The notes under the pieces: generated by a model
What the model was told of the DNA's origin: nothing
Database searches by the model: none
Seen by the model: the letters and a program-made list of their open reading frames with translations, nothing else
Shown here: piece by piece, positions 46,633 through 56,028 of the stretch
How the letters are laid out: every line of letters starts with the position of its first letter
How positions within the stretch are numbered: position 1 is the first letter of the stretch
Translations under genes and position numbers: made by a program
Source: Sphingobacterium sp. UBA7855
Lineage (GTDB): Bacteria > Bacteroidota > Bacteroidia > Sphingobacteriales > Sphingobacteriaceae
Length of the DNA stretch: 64,000 nucleotides
Direction: 5' to 3'
NCBI GenBank assembly: GCA_002500745.1
Contig: DLST01000002.1
Span: 62,001 to 126,000 of the forward strand

Positions 46633-48504
46633 ATGTATTTTGATAAGCCAAAATTATTGATTGAGATGCATATTGACGGAAAGGAAGTGTCGCATTTCCT
46701 TTCGTTCAATATTCGTCAGCGTTTTAATGCCCACCACGAGTTTGAACTCCGAATAGAGCACGGTAAACTCGGTATTCCGGGGTTGATTAATTTACAGGAT
46801 AGCCGCGCTTATGTAGGGCGTACACTGGCGATTTCTTTTGGCTACGCGCAGGGAAACATGCAAAATTTTTCGGGCATCATTACCGAGGTCTCCTTGACGC
46901 AAAACCATGGTTACCAAGGGGTGTTGCAAATTAAAGGCTACAGTCCTACCATATTGATCGATCGTGGCAAAGACCTGGGGTCTTATTATGGAAAATCGCT
47001 CGGCGATATTGTCAAGCTGGCAACCCAGGATGTCGTACAGAACGATCTACATATGCAAGTTAACCCGAGTCGATCTGAACCGATTGATTACCTGATCCAG
47101 TACCGTGAAAGCGATTTTGAATTTCTCAACCGCCTATCTGCAGAGTACCTCGAATGGTTTTACTACGATGGTGAGCGCCTTCATTTTGGGAAACCATCGG
47201 ACTTACCCACTGGAAAGGTGACCTATGGACGAGAGGTGAGCCGGCTTGATTATGGTATACAGATCCGCCCTGTAAACCACCGACGCTTTAGCTATTTGCC
47301 GCAGCATGACCAGTTGTTGGAAAGTACGAGCAACGTCAAATCGGATGGTCATCCGGATCAGGTTTTTGCCATGCAGCGGGCTTCCGAAACCTTTAGTAAA
47401 GTGTTTAGTCAACCCCTGGACATCCGTGTGGATACACAGGGTGAACTGCAGCGTATCGTGCAACATCAGGAAGAGGCCAATGTAGGGCAGCTGCTCCAGG
47501 TGTCGTGCGACAGTGATTCACCGGCTATCCGTCTTGGGGCGCAGATAGAAATTGAGACAAGCCTGCGTCAGGACCTGAGCTTTGTAACCGATACCCTCGG
47601 TAAATTCCTGATTACCGAAGTGGAACACCACTTTGATGATGTGGGCCGCTATACCAATCGGTTTAATGGCATTTTAGCGAGTACAGAACGTATACCGGTG
47701 CGCGAATATATACGGCCGCAGCCAGATATGCAGATGGCAGATGTCGTGGACAACAACGACCCCAGTGGTCAGGGAAGGATACGGGTGCGTTTCAAGTGGC
47801 AGTGTGCTAATAATGACGAAACAGAATGGTTGCGCATCATCACCCCAAATGCAGGTACGGGTGACCGGGGTGTCAATAGGGGGTTCCTTTCGATACCCGA
47901 AATTGGTGATCACGTCATCGTGGCTTTTGAAGAGGGCAGCGTAGCGCGGCCCGTGGTAATGGGGAGCTTATACAACCAGAGCACGGCCGATAGTACACCG
48001 CAGATTCAGAACCACCTTAAGAGCATCACTACGCGGTCGGGTCATCTGATTGAGTTTGACGATAGCCAGTCTACACAAGGTATTAAGATAACGGATATCA
48101 AAGGAAATATTGTTCATATCGATAGCCAGGGTAGCAATGTAACGATCACCGCACTGGAAAATATGACGTTGAACTGTAAAAATATGCAGATTAACGTCAC
48201 TGAAAATATGGATGTACAGGTAGGTAAAGATCAAAGCACGTCTGTTGGCAACAACCAGACCGTTTCTGTGTCTAAAGATATCGCGACTACCGCAGGCAAT
48301 AATTATTCGCTCGCCGCTACCGGAGATATTAGTGAAGATTCGGACAATCGCACAGAAATTGCCAGCAAAGATTTTAATCGACAATCCGAAACATCAAACG
48401 AGCTGGCATCGGAAATGACGATCTTTAGCAATAAGGAAAACATGACCTTGCAGAGCGGAAAAACAATTGAGATAAACAGTGTCGAGAAATCTAAACTTTT
48501 TTAG
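46633..48504 (+). CDS. vgrG: Type VI secretion spike protein VgrG (TssI)
   Basis: 623 residues. N-terminal gp27-like domain (about 1-360: SFNIRQRFNAHHEFELRIEH; YLIQYRESDFEFLNRLSAEY), gp5 OB-fold (about 365-450: DPSGQGRIRVRFKWQ; LSIPEIGDHVIVAFEEGS; RPVVMGSLYN), and a C-terminal repeat-rich beta-helix (NVTITALENMTLNCKNMQIN and following V-G-x-D/N-x-S-x-S-V repeats). No extra effector domain after the helix. Forms the tip on which the DUF4280 PAAR-like protein and effectors downstream should sit. DUF2931 lipoprotein follows after 3 bases. Confidence 0.94.
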   Translation: MYFDKPKLLIEMHIDGKEVSHFLSFNIRQRFNAHHEFELRIEHGKLGIPGLINLQDSRAYVGRTLAISFGYAQGNMQNFSGIITEVSLTQNHGYQGVLQIKGYSPTILIDRGKDLGSYYGKSLGDIVKLATQDVVQNDLHMQVNPSRSEPIDYLIQYRESDFEFLNRLSAEYLEWFYYDGERLHFGKPSDLPTGKVTYGREVSRLDYGIQIRPVNHRRFSYLPQHDQLLESTSNVKSDGHPDQVFAMQRASETFSKVFSQPLDIRVDTQGELQRIVQHQEEANVGQLLQVSCDSDSPAIRLGAQIEIETSLRQDLSFVTDTLGKFLITEVEHHFDDVGRYTNRFNGILASTERIPVREYIRPQPDMQMADVVDNNDPSGQGRIRVRFKWQCANNDETEWLRIITPNAGTGDRGVNRGFLSIPEIGDHVIVAFEEGSVARPVVMGSLYNQSTADSTPQIQNHLKSITTRSGHLIEFDDSQSTQGIKITDIKGNIVHIDSQGSNVTITALENMTLNCKNMQINVTENMDVQVGKDQSTSVGNNQTVSVSKDIATTAGNNYSLAATGDISEDSDNRTEIASKDFNRQSETSNELASEMTIFSNKENMTLQSGKTIEINSVEKSKLF

Positions 48505-48507
48505 CAC

Positions 48508-49554
48508 ATGCGTAAAAGGAACGACATAGATAAGATCTTTTTACTCCTGTTCATGCTGATGAGTATTATTTCGAGTTGTCAGGAATCAAAAATGAGCGAA
48601 AAAAAATACATATGGAGTGGGGCACTTGTTGCGCCCAAAGAATACCCGGTGGAAATATATGATGGGGCTTTGATTAGTGAAGATTATACCTACCGTTTTG
48701 GTCCGATCTATGGAATTATACAGCAAGGCTGGAGCGTACAGTCTAAGGGGATGGGATCGCCGGATGAGCCTGTAGCGCTTCCGGACGAACTGCAGATGAC
48801 ATGGTATGCTATTCAGGAGGAAAAATTCTATACTGGAAAATGGAAGCTGGATAAGCAGCAGCTTACCACTATCTGGGAAGAAGGAGCGATAGACGTCCGC
48901 ACACAAAAAAAAGATGATTTTAAAACTTTGATTGTTGGCCTTGCTCCAGAAGGGAGACTGGCTCTTTGGGCGGACGGGCAGCGGCAGGTATTGTTGGCCA
49001 TGTTTCAGGCACATGACACCACCATAACACAGGAAACGGCACATGAGGATTTCGAACACTTCTTCAGGAAGGAATATCGCGACGCAGCCTATAAACCTCA
49101 AAAATTATATGGTGATGAACTGTATGCCACTTTGGAAGGCCAGGGTTGGCCAAAGCCACAGCTGTATATGGAATATAATAAAAAATATGCATGGAAATTT
49201 GCTGTAGAGGGCATTGAATTAGGCCCTAAAGATTATTTTTTTTATCAGTGCTTCAACGGCGAGCGGGATATGCTTTTGAATACAGATAGTGCCAATACGA
49301 ATCTGCCGAAAGCCATTCCGGAGCATGTATATGTAAAATGGGCAGATGGGGATAAAAAGTATGGGGTGGCTGACGTAAAATTTAAGTATGAGATTGTCAA
49401 AAAAGCATTTGAGGAATTTGAGCCGACAGAAAAGATCGACTTGCTCTTTGAAATAGATCCTTCGGCCAATGTGCTGAATACCTATTTGCGCTCATCTTCC
49501 AAAAAGATAAAAATTGTGGGCTACGAGCCGGCATTGGTCCGGGTCGATAATTAG
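48508..49554 (+). CDS. DUF2931 family lipoprotein, candidate immunity protein
   Basis: 348 residues with lipoprotein signal peptide (LLLFMLMSIISSC; Cys25). The body matches the DUF2931 pattern (YIWSGALVAPKEYPVEIYDG; PDELQMTWYAIQEEKFYTGK; HVYVKWADGDKKYGVADVKF). It sits between VgrG and a Tle1-type lipase, 5 bases upstream of the latter. In other systems periplasmic lipoproteins next to Tle lipases are their immunity factors; that role here is an inference from position and location. Confidence 0.72.
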   Translation: MRKRNDIDKIFLLLFMLMSIISSCQESKMSEKKYIWSGALVAPKEYPVEIYDGALISEDYTYRFGPIYGIIQQGWSVQSKGMGSPDEPVALPDELQMTWYAIQEEKFYTGKWKLDKQQLTTIWEEGAIDVRTQKKDDFKTLIVGLAPEGRLALWADGQRQVLLAMFQAHDTTITQETAHEDFEHFFRKEYRDAAYKPQKLYGDELYATLEGQGWPKPQLYMEYNKKYAWKFAVEGIELGPKDYFFYQCFNGERDMLLNTDSANTNLPKAIPEHVYVKWADGDKKYGVADVKFKYEIVKKAFEEFEPTEKIDLLFEIDPSANVLNTYLRSSSKKIKIVGYEPALVRVDN

Positions 49555-49559
49555 ATCGT

Positions 49560-50894
49560 ATGGCAAACGTTGAATTTAAGGAATATAATCCACCGCCAAG
49601 GAATACGCCTAAGCAATACAGCGTGACGATTGATATATTTTTTGATGGCACGAAAAATAACAAAAACAATACGGATGCGCGCCGGACGGGGCATAGTTCC
49701 TTTGCCAAATATGGAAAGTCAGACGATGAATCCAGCTACCAGAATGACTGGTCCAATGTAGCGCGGCTTTGGGAGAATTGTACCAATGCCAATAGGCTTT
49801 ACATTGAGGGAATAGGAACCACCGACCGCCAAAAGGATTCGACTATGGGCTATGCGTTTGGTTCGGGTTTTACGGGTATCCGTTTTAAGGTGCGTAAAGG
49901 ATGTGAACAATCTGCTGATATCATCAAAAGAGAGTTTGAGGCAAATGCGGGTAAAGTGCTTCGGCAGATTATTTTTAATGTGTACGGCTTTAGCCGCGGT
50001 GCGGCGGCAGCCCGCAATTTTGTCTACGAGATCGGCAAGGCAGCCTATAAGGGCCGAAAGGTAGAGGCCGAGGGCATAACGGCTTATTACGACGGTGATA
50101 ATATGCCTGCCCGCGAGGAAATGCCCGCAGGAGGGCACCTTGGCTATGCGTTGAAGCTTAAAGGTATTAACTTAAATCCTGCTCTTGTAGTTGTTAATTT
50201 CCTCGGCATCTTTGATACCGTTGCTTCGTATTCTGAACTTCCGATACCGCGTTTTTCTAACGATATCGCCGAACTCAATCTCAATACACTCGGAAAGGCA
50301 CATCATGTGGTGCATTTTACGGCCCGCGATGAGATGCGGGAGAACTTCTCGCTTACGCGTACGCCGAAAGGGATTGAAAAGGATCTGCCCGGTGTGCACT
50401 CCGATATCGGGGGAAGCTACCTGAGTGGGCCAGAAATTAAACAGGAAATTGAGACGGCCATGTTAAAAGGTACATTGGAGCGGCTGCGCGATCGATTGAT
50501 TTCCGACGGTTGGTATAAGCCCGGTGAATTGACTATTACCGATGGCTGGTACTGGGCATTGCGGGGTGAGAAACGTATGGTTCACAAAGAATATAGCTTT
50601 ATACCGCTACATTTTATGGGACAGTTTGGTAAAGACAACAATGCCGCGTTGGACCGCGGCAAAATGGAGGCTAAATATTCGATCAGCGGACATGCGGTAC
50701 TGCAGAGCACAAAGTCCAAATTGAGTGCTTATGTCTTTAACGGCGCAGCTTATCCGTACGGTGGCAAACAGTTAACAAGTGCTAATTTGAATGAACTAAA
50801 AGCGCTACGTTATGGTTATTTTCATCGATCGGCGCGTAGAGAGGGTATCGGAATGGATCCAAATAACAACTGGCAACGGGTGGAGTTAAAATAG
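49560..50894 (+). CDS. Tle1-like phospholipase effector (DUF2235 alpha/beta hydrolase)
   Basis: 444 residues without a signal peptide, as expected for T6SS delivery. Start of the DUF2235 domain SVTIDIFFDGTKNN; nucleophile elbow GFSRG with Ser145; Asp219 in IFDTVASY; His280 in LPGVHSDIGGSY: the Ser-Asp-His set of Tle1 lipases. The C-terminal part has RALKYGYFHRSAR-like LKALRYGYFHRSAR. It likely degrades membrane phospholipids in the target periplasm. Upstream lies the DUF2931 lipoprotein (possible immunity); the PAAR-like protein comes downstream. Confidence 0.85.
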   Translation: MANVEFKEYNPPPRNTPKQYSVTIDIFFDGTKNNKNNTDARRTGHSSFAKYGKSDDESSYQNDWSNVARLWENCTNANRLYIEGIGTTDRQKDSTMGYAFGSGFTGIRFKVRKGCEQSADIIKREFEANAGKVLRQIIFNVYGFSRGAAAARNFVYEIGKAAYKGRKVEAEGITAYYDGDNMPAREEMPAGGHLGYALKLKGINLNPALVVVNFLGIFDTVASYSELPIPRFSNDIAELNLNTLGKAHHVVHFTARDEMRENFSLTRTPKGIEKDLPGVHSDIGGSYLSGPEIKQEIETAMLKGTLERLRDRLISDGWYKPGELTITDGWYWALRGEKRMVHKEYSFIPLHFMGQFGKDNNAALDRGKMEAKYSISGHAVLQSTKSKLSAYVFNGAAYPYGGKQLTSANLNELKALRYGYFHRSARREGIGMDPNNNWQRVELK

Positions 50895-50935
50895 AAACGT
50901 TATATCATTTTTTGAAATCCGGTAGAGGAGGTAAT

Positions 50936-51112
50936 ATGGCAATTTTAAAACAAGCAACGAATATTAAAATAAATGTGCAAGCAAAATATAACTTACAGGT
51001 TACTGGGAAGGTACAGAAGCTTGCTGATAAGCTCAATGCGGAAGCGCGTGAAGGAAATTTGATATTAGCGAGTAATAAAGTGGTACATGGAAGAGGAAAT
51101 AAAGAAGTTTAA
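50936..51112 (+). CDS. Small conserved-looking protein (58 aa) in the T6SS cargo block
   Basis: 58 residues (MAILKQATNIKINVQAKYNL...). ATG 50936 follows GAGGAGG at 50925-50931, an unusually strong Shine-Dalgarno for this phylum, and decides the start over the TTG at 50912. Short beta strands at the N terminus, then a helix (KVQKLADKLNAEAREG) and a basic end. No signal peptide and no recognised family. Separated by 21 bases from the next gene. Chaperone or adaptor role possible, unproven. Confidence 0.6.
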   Translation: MAILKQATNIKINVQAKYNLQVTGKVQKLADKLNAEAREGNLILASNKVVHGRGNKEV

Positions 51113-51133
51113 ATGTGATGTTTTTTAAAGTGT

Positions 51134-52150
51134 ATGTTTAATAAGAACGGAAGTATTTTTTTTCAGGAAGGGCAGACCGCTACCAACACGCCTAAGGTTA
51201 ACACGAATAAACCGCTATCGACAACGATATTATCGTCTTTAAACTGGCGGATAGGGCTCACATTAAATTATGGAGTGAGGTTAACTTTCGGAAGAGAGGG
51301 CAATGAAACAGAATTAAAATATACATGCAGCGTTAGGCGGCTTAACAATGGAAGTGAAGGTAATTTCGTATTCGCTTTAGATCGAACGAGTGATGTTTAT
51401 ATCAATGAAATTGTACCAGATCTTATAGCCGACAAACTGGCGTTCGAAGCTGGCAAAGTGTTTTACCCGCTGCATCTTTCTGTTGCTCCATCCGGCGAGT
51501 TACATGGGGTTGCAAATGCAGAAACTATTCGACAGCGGTGGCCTGAAGTAAAAGAAAGACTACGAAATTATTTTTATGGGGATTTTTTTGAAGAATACCT
51601 ACAGAAAATGGATAATCTTTTATTGGTAGAGCATAACATATTTTCTGCTCTGAGTCGAACAGATTGGTTGCTAAACGTTTTCTTTCAGCCTTTTTATCAG
51701 CAGTCCGCGAATGGATCCAAAGATCGACTGCAATTTTTTCCAAACCTTCCTACGCCTGCCATGGGGTACCAGGTCGTTGAGAAAATTATGCCTGAGCTGA
51801 ACCACTTTGGCGCTATTGAGCTAATGCAACATGGTCTACTCGAACTGAATGAAGATTTTGGCGTAGAAGGTACGGGAAGTAGCGAGGCGCTTTATATTTT
51901 TCATCCTCAGACATGTGCCTTATTGGGAGTAGACGGAAATTGGGATGCAAGCGTGGAAGGCTCTCGGAGGACCGTAGGTATGAAGATATTTTACCTAGCC
52001 CAAGATGGTGAAGATTTTGTTCACGATTATACGGTCACGAAAGATAGACATGATAACATCGATACGACTTCGACAAAAAAACAAGATACTGCTAATTTAA
52101 GGGATGCGAACGAACAAAAGAATGTATGGGCGAAACTATTTAATCTTTAA
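51134..52150 (+). CDS. Uncharacterised 338-aa protein in the T6SS cargo block
   Basis: 338 residues, no signal peptide or membrane segment. N-terminal half is beta-rich (LNWRIGLTLNYGVRLTFGRE; LKYTCSVRRLNNGSEGNFVF), the middle helical (KVFYPLHLSVAPSGELHGVA; EYLQKMDNLLLVEHNIFSAL), and the C-terminal end polar and disordered-looking (STKKQDTANLRDANEQKN). I recognise no family. Its fixed place between the lipase and the PAAR-like gene (3-base gap to the latter) suggests an adaptor that mounts cargo on the spike. Confidence 0.65.
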   Translation: MFNKNGSIFFQEGQTATNTPKVNTNKPLSTTILSSLNWRIGLTLNYGVRLTFGREGNETELKYTCSVRRLNNGSEGNFVFALDRTSDVYINEIVPDLIADKLAFEAGKVFYPLHLSVAPSGELHGVANAETIRQRWPEVKERLRNYFYGDFFEEYLQKMDNLLLVEHNIFSALSRTDWLLNVFFQPFYQQSANGSKDRLQFFPNLPTPAMGYQVVEKIMPELNHFGAIELMQHGLLELNEDFGVEGTGSSEALYIFHPQTCALLGVDGNWDASVEGSRRTVGMKIFYLAQDGEDFVHDYTVTKDRHDNIDTTSTKKQDTANLRDANEQKNVWAKLFNL

Positions 52151-52153
52151 AAG

Positions 52154-52627
52154 ATGGCAGAAAAACATGTAGTTGTCCAAGGAGCGCAATGTATGTGCAA
52201 CTTTGGTACTGCACCTGATAAGTTAAAGGTGCTCACTAATGATAAAGATTTTGCAAATGATAGTCAAGGAAGTAAAAAGCGAATTGCTACGACAAAAGAT
52301 ACGGGAACTACATTTGAAAAGAACATGTTTGGCTCATGTTCGAAAATGAATAATAAACCTTGTAGTGCAACAGTGCAAAGTTGGTCTGGGTTTTATCCTG
52401 AGACGATCTTGTCTAACGGCGGAAAAGTTTTGTTAGAGGATAGCAAAGCTACCTGCCCGACAGGTGGACCAGACTGTATCCGGATTATTCACCACGGTCA
52501 GCAGGCAGAGCCATCGCAAAGAAACCGGAACAATAGTTCAAGGGAAGTGCAAAGCCAGCTAAATCCGATGGCAAATATGATCGATGAGAAAGAAGCTTTT
52601 GACGGTATTGATGTCTCAACACGATAG
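52154..52627 (+). CDS. DUF4280 PAAR-like spike tip protein
   Basis: 157 residues. DUF4280 domain with HVVVQGAQCMCNFGTAPDKL at the start, paired Cys (CMC, GSCSKMNNKPC, CPTGGPDC), consistent with a PAAR-like cone that caps VgrG. Tail after residue 125 is polar and Ser/Asn-rich. It starts 3 bases after the 338-aa gene and ends 3 bases before the 928-aa gene, so these three should act together. Confidence 0.85.
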   Translation: MAEKHVVVQGAQCMCNFGTAPDKLKVLTNDKDFANDSQGSKKRIATTKDTGTTFEKNMFGSCSKMNNKPCSATVQSWSGFYPETILSNGGKVLLEDSKATCPTGGPDCIRIIHHGQQAEPSQRNRNNSSREVQSQLNPMANMIDEKEAFDGIDVSTR

Positions 52628-52630
52628 ATT

Positions 52631-55417
52631 ATGGCAAAGGGTGTTAAGAAAATAAAGTGGTCGGGCGAGGGACCTGTTTACAATGGGAAAAGAGGATCTG
52701 TCCCGAATTCCTTACTCGTGATTGGTCCAGGGGAATATGTATGGTTTCAGGTCGGGGAGTGGTATCCAGATACGACTGAAGCGGATAAGAAAAAGGACTT
52801 GAGATGGGCTGTACAAAATAAAGAAGGAAAGATAGCCTATCAAAAGACTCTGGGATGGAATTATAGGTATGGTTTTCGAATTTCCCGAAAACTATGTGGA
52901 CCTTATACCTTCTATGTGGAAGCATCCTGGACTGGAAACTTTGATGGGAAGGCTGGATTAAGTTTGCGCGGAGAAACTCCGGCACGTATTGTGGATAGCC
53001 GTTGGACAAAGCTTGAAGGCGGAGAGGATGTACGCAAAACCTATCATTTCTCATACGGTGAACTGGTATGGCTGCGTCTTTTTACGGAGGGGCTTAATGG
53101 CTATAACAATGTCGAGGTTCGTGTTTTTAGACGCTTGCGATCGGCATTTGGTCTTCTTCCAAAGGATGATGAGGTGACCCGTAAGATTTATTACTGCCAG
53201 GTAATTAACGGTGAAATTAACCTTAAAATCCCAAATACCTATTCGTGGGGAAGGACTATGAAGGATAAAGCAGCAGTAGAGGAGTTCTACGTTAGGGTAG
53301 TGCATCCTGTGACTAAAGCTTATATTGCCGACACGGGATTAAATGGCGATACAGCACACGCCCGATTCCTAAGGATCAAGAATGAAGAGGTTTCTCAGGT
53401 TATTGAAACTCCGCAAAATAGAGTGCCTGTAACGATTTATGAACCAGATAAGAACGCGGCAAGGTTTGAACCGTGTAAATTTGAACAGATCAAAATCACT
53501 GAAGCTGGGAAATCGGCAATCACTGTATTTGATCACGGTGGTGGGGTTGCCAATAAAACCAATCCAAGAGAACGGGTGGTGCAGTCTATCTATTTTGAAA
53601 TAGGAAAAACAGCGTTGACCCCCGAAAGCCTGAAGAAGATGAACACCATTCTTCAGTTTATACTGGAGCACAATGGATCTTCTATTCGTTTGGATGGTTA
53701 TGCCTGTGTTATCGGTAAGCAGATTGACAATCAGGTGCTTTCCGAGAACAGGTCAAAGACTGTCAAAGAATTTTTTCTTAAGGGTAAACTGGAAGCTAGC
53801 CGGATTAAAACTGTCGTGGGGCACGGTGAACTTAAGCCTACGGATGACAAACAAGGTCGCGACAACATCAAATACAAAGATGAACAAGATTATATCAACA
53901 ATCGGCGGGTGGACATTTCCTTTGAATATTACGGACATAACGCTGATACAATAGTTTATGAGACTATTTTGGGAAGCAAGCCAACGACGATTACAGTTGA
54001 GCCTGTCAATTTCGATACAAAGGCTTGTTTTAGTAAACCGGCGCATAAAAAAGAAATTAAATTTTCAAATCCCAATATTCCGAGTGGGAAAGGGGGCAGC
54101 ATCCCTGCAATATCGCGCTTGTCAGAAACCAATCCTGTTCCGCTAAACTACATTTGGCCAAGATATTGTCTTACCAATACGCAGTCCTTTAGTTCGGCAA
54201 ACGACTATATTGTTCATTTTCATTCGTGTCGATATTTTTCAGTGGAGAATAATCCTCCCGTTAAAATTAGGGTATATCCTGATATTAAATGGAAACTGAA
54301 CTTCTTTCTCAATCTAACTAATGATCTCAGTGTGAAATGGCAGCATGCTACCCCCCAGCAGCATAAAGAGTATCAAAGCAAAGCCGGTAAAATTGGCGCT
54401 GAGAAAAGATGGAAACAAAAAGAGGCTTCGTTTGGTTTTGGTTTATTAGCGCAGTGGAATAAATCGGGTGAAAACTATGGTTCAAAAATGGAGCTGAAAG
54501 CATCCTATGAGGGGAAATTTAAGAAGCTTTATGATATTTTTTCATCCATGGGCGATTTAGCCAAAGCGATTACTGAAAAGACAAAGGGTGCGGTTAAAAC
54601 AAGTATTCCGGGTGTGCCGGTAGCAATAGCAGTGAAACCTCCTAATCTAAGCCTGGAAGGGGAATGGTATTTGAAGAAGGTTAAGAATAGTGCAAATGTC
54701 GATGAGATTGGCACACAACTTTCCTTGACCTTAAAAGCGGATCCATTGATAGCACTGGAAATCACCATAGATTTACTTGGTGCAGCGATCTGGACGGCAG
54801 CAGGGGTACTTACAGCTGGTTCTGCAGCACCTGGCGTATTAAAGTTATATCAACGTATTAAGGATCAGTTGATGACGGGTGCCGATGTGGGAACTGACGA
54901 TCTAGGTTTCAAGGCAAATGTGGACATTTATATGGATCTTGTCATTACTAGTTCTATTTTGGTCGATAGTACTTTCGCTTTTAATACTGTAGGGAAACCA
55001 TCCGATTCTAAAGTCGATACATCTGCAAAAGGTAAATTGAACGTCGAGTTGAAAGTTGGGATTAAAGTGAAAGGAGAGTTGGCTTTGGTCGTTGTTAGGG
55101 TGGAAGGATATTTCGAAGCTTCGGCCGCGGCAGAGGGATCTATTACTTTTGGGCATAAATTAAATTATAATGATAAAGGCTTATATTATCGTCCGATTTT
55201 GGGATTTGATGGTTTAAATGCCAAATACGTCGTTGCTGTTTCACTGTCTTTAGCAAAAAAGATCAAAAAAGATCAAACCAAAATGGAAATGACGAAAGAA
55301 AAGAAAATTGTGTTAGCAGAAGGTAACTATGATAATGTCATCCCGAAATTTGATGTAATAGAAAAAATTGAAAGTACCTTTGATGTTGATGCAAATATTC
55401 CGTTGATTACAAATTAA
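52631..55417 (+). CDS. Large T6SS-associated protein with central OmpA-like domain, candidate effector or carrier
   Basis: 928 residues without a signal peptide. Residues 1-300: beta-rich repeats resembling Ig-like modules (GPYTFYVEASWTGNFDGKAG). Residues about 316-445: OmpA C-terminal-like domain (SIYFEIGKTALTPESLKKMN; IRLDGYACVIG; LSENRSKTVKEFFLKGKL; NNRRVDISFEY), which in other proteins binds peptidoglycan. Then a Cys-containing region, a Lys-rich stretch, and near 708-740 a hydrophobic Gly/Ala-rich segment (LLGAAIWTAAGVLTAGSAAP). The end is beta-rich (KVGIKVKGELALVVVRVEGY). No known toxin motif. Position after the PAAR-like gene and before an array of small lipoproteins fits an effector with immunity genes. 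Coordinates and frame are firm; function is inferred. Confidence 0.75.
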   Translation: MAKGVKKIKWSGEGPVYNGKRGSVPNSLLVIGPGEYVWFQVGEWYPDTTEADKKKDLRWAVQNKEGKIAYQKTLGWNYRYGFRISRKLCGPYTFYVEASWTGNFDGKAGLSLRGETPARIVDSRWTKLEGGEDVRKTYHFSYGELVWLRLFTEGLNGYNNVEVRVFRRLRSAFGLLPKDDEVTRKIYYCQVINGEINLKIPNTYSWGRTMKDKAAVEEFYVRVVHPVTKAYIADTGLNGDTAHARFLRIKNEEVSQVIETPQNRVPVTIYEPDKNAARFEPCKFEQIKITEAGKSAITVFDHGGGVANKTNPRERVVQSIYFEIGKTALTPESLKKMNTILQFILEHNGSSIRLDGYACVIGKQIDNQVLSENRSKTVKEFFLKGKLEASRIKTVVGHGELKPTDDKQGRDNIKYKDEQDYINNRRVDISFEYYGHNADTIVYETILGSKPTTITVEPVNFDTKACFSKPAHKKEIKFSNPNIPSGKGGSIPAISRLSETNPVPLNYIWPRYCLTNTQSFSSANDYIVHFHSCRYFSVENNPPVKIRVYPDIKWKLNFFLNLTNDLSVKWQHATPQQHKEYQSKAGKIGAEKRWKQKEASFGFGLLAQWNKSGENYGSKMELKASYEGKFKKLYDIFSSMGDLAKAITEKTKGAVKTSIPGVPVAIAVKPPNLSLEGEWYLKKVKNSANVDEIGTQLSLTLKADPLIALEITIDLLGAAIWTAAGVLTAGSAAPGVLKLYQRIKDQLMTGADVGTDDLGFKANVDIYMDLVITSSILVDSTFAFNTVGKPSDSKVDTSAKGKLNVELKVGIKVKGELALVVVRVEGYFEASAAAEGSITFGHKLNYNDKGLYYRPILGFDGLNAKYVVAVSLSLAKKIKKDQTKMEMTKEKKIVLAEGNYDNVIPKFDVIEKIESTFDVDANIPLITN

Positions 55418-55423
55418 AAAATT

Positions 55424-56023
55424 ATGAAGACATATTTATTGATGTTAGTAACCCTAATTGGAGCGACTTCGTGTAACTCTCAGAATAGAAATGATTTATT
55501 GTCCATGCATTTTGATCAACCTATAACTGAATTGATCGGTGCACATAAATTAGAACAGTTCCAAGATCCGAATTATGGGATTTATACCTATAAAACAGAT
55601 CAATTGGATGGTTTTAAAATTGCAGATATAGATCTTTCAACCTACAAGTATCCAAATGGTCCAGTAGCAGATTTTAATAGAATACAAATATATGTTGACA
55701 GTCGAACGTCCAAGAAGTACTTAGGCTTCAGATATACGACAGTAAAACAGGATGAGATTCAGGAATTGATTGCCTCTCTTAAAAAAAATTATCCTGAATT
55801 TGAACAAAGAAAAGATTCTGCAGGGGACGTTTATCTGTGGGACTTAAAGTCACTGAATGCCTGGCTATTTTACTATCCGAATCATTCTGTTGATAGTAAT
55901 GGTAAAGATTTCCTAAATTCTAATTTCCTGTATGTGAAGAAAGGAACTCGCCTGGATGACTCAAAAGACAGTTCAATCCCTACGATTTGGCAACAGATAG
56001 ATGGCTTATATCCTAAAGATTAG
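55424..56023 (+). CDS. Lipoprotein X1, candidate immunity protein
   Basis: 199 residues with lipobox IGATSC (Cys17). Mature part mixed alpha/beta, Tyr- and Asp-rich (NYGIYTYKTDQLDGFKIADI; FNRIQIYVDSRTSKKYLGFR; IWQQIDGLYPKD). No recognised family. A second copy (X2) at 59879 is nearly identical from residue 21 on, while the signal peptides differ. It starts 6 bases after the 928-aa protein, as expected for a cognate immunity gene on the outside of the cell. Confidence 0.7.
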   Translation: MKTYLLMLVTLIGATSCNSQNRNDLLSMHFDQPITELIGAHKLEQFQDPNYGIYTYKTDQLDGFKIADIDLSTYKYPNGPVADFNRIQIYVDSRTSKKYLGFRYTTVKQDEIQELIASLKKNYPEFEQRKDSAGDVYLWDLKSLNAWLFYYPNHSVDSNGKDFLNSNFLYVKKGTRLDDSKDSSIPTIWQQIDGLYPKD

Positions 56024-56028
56024 AAGGT

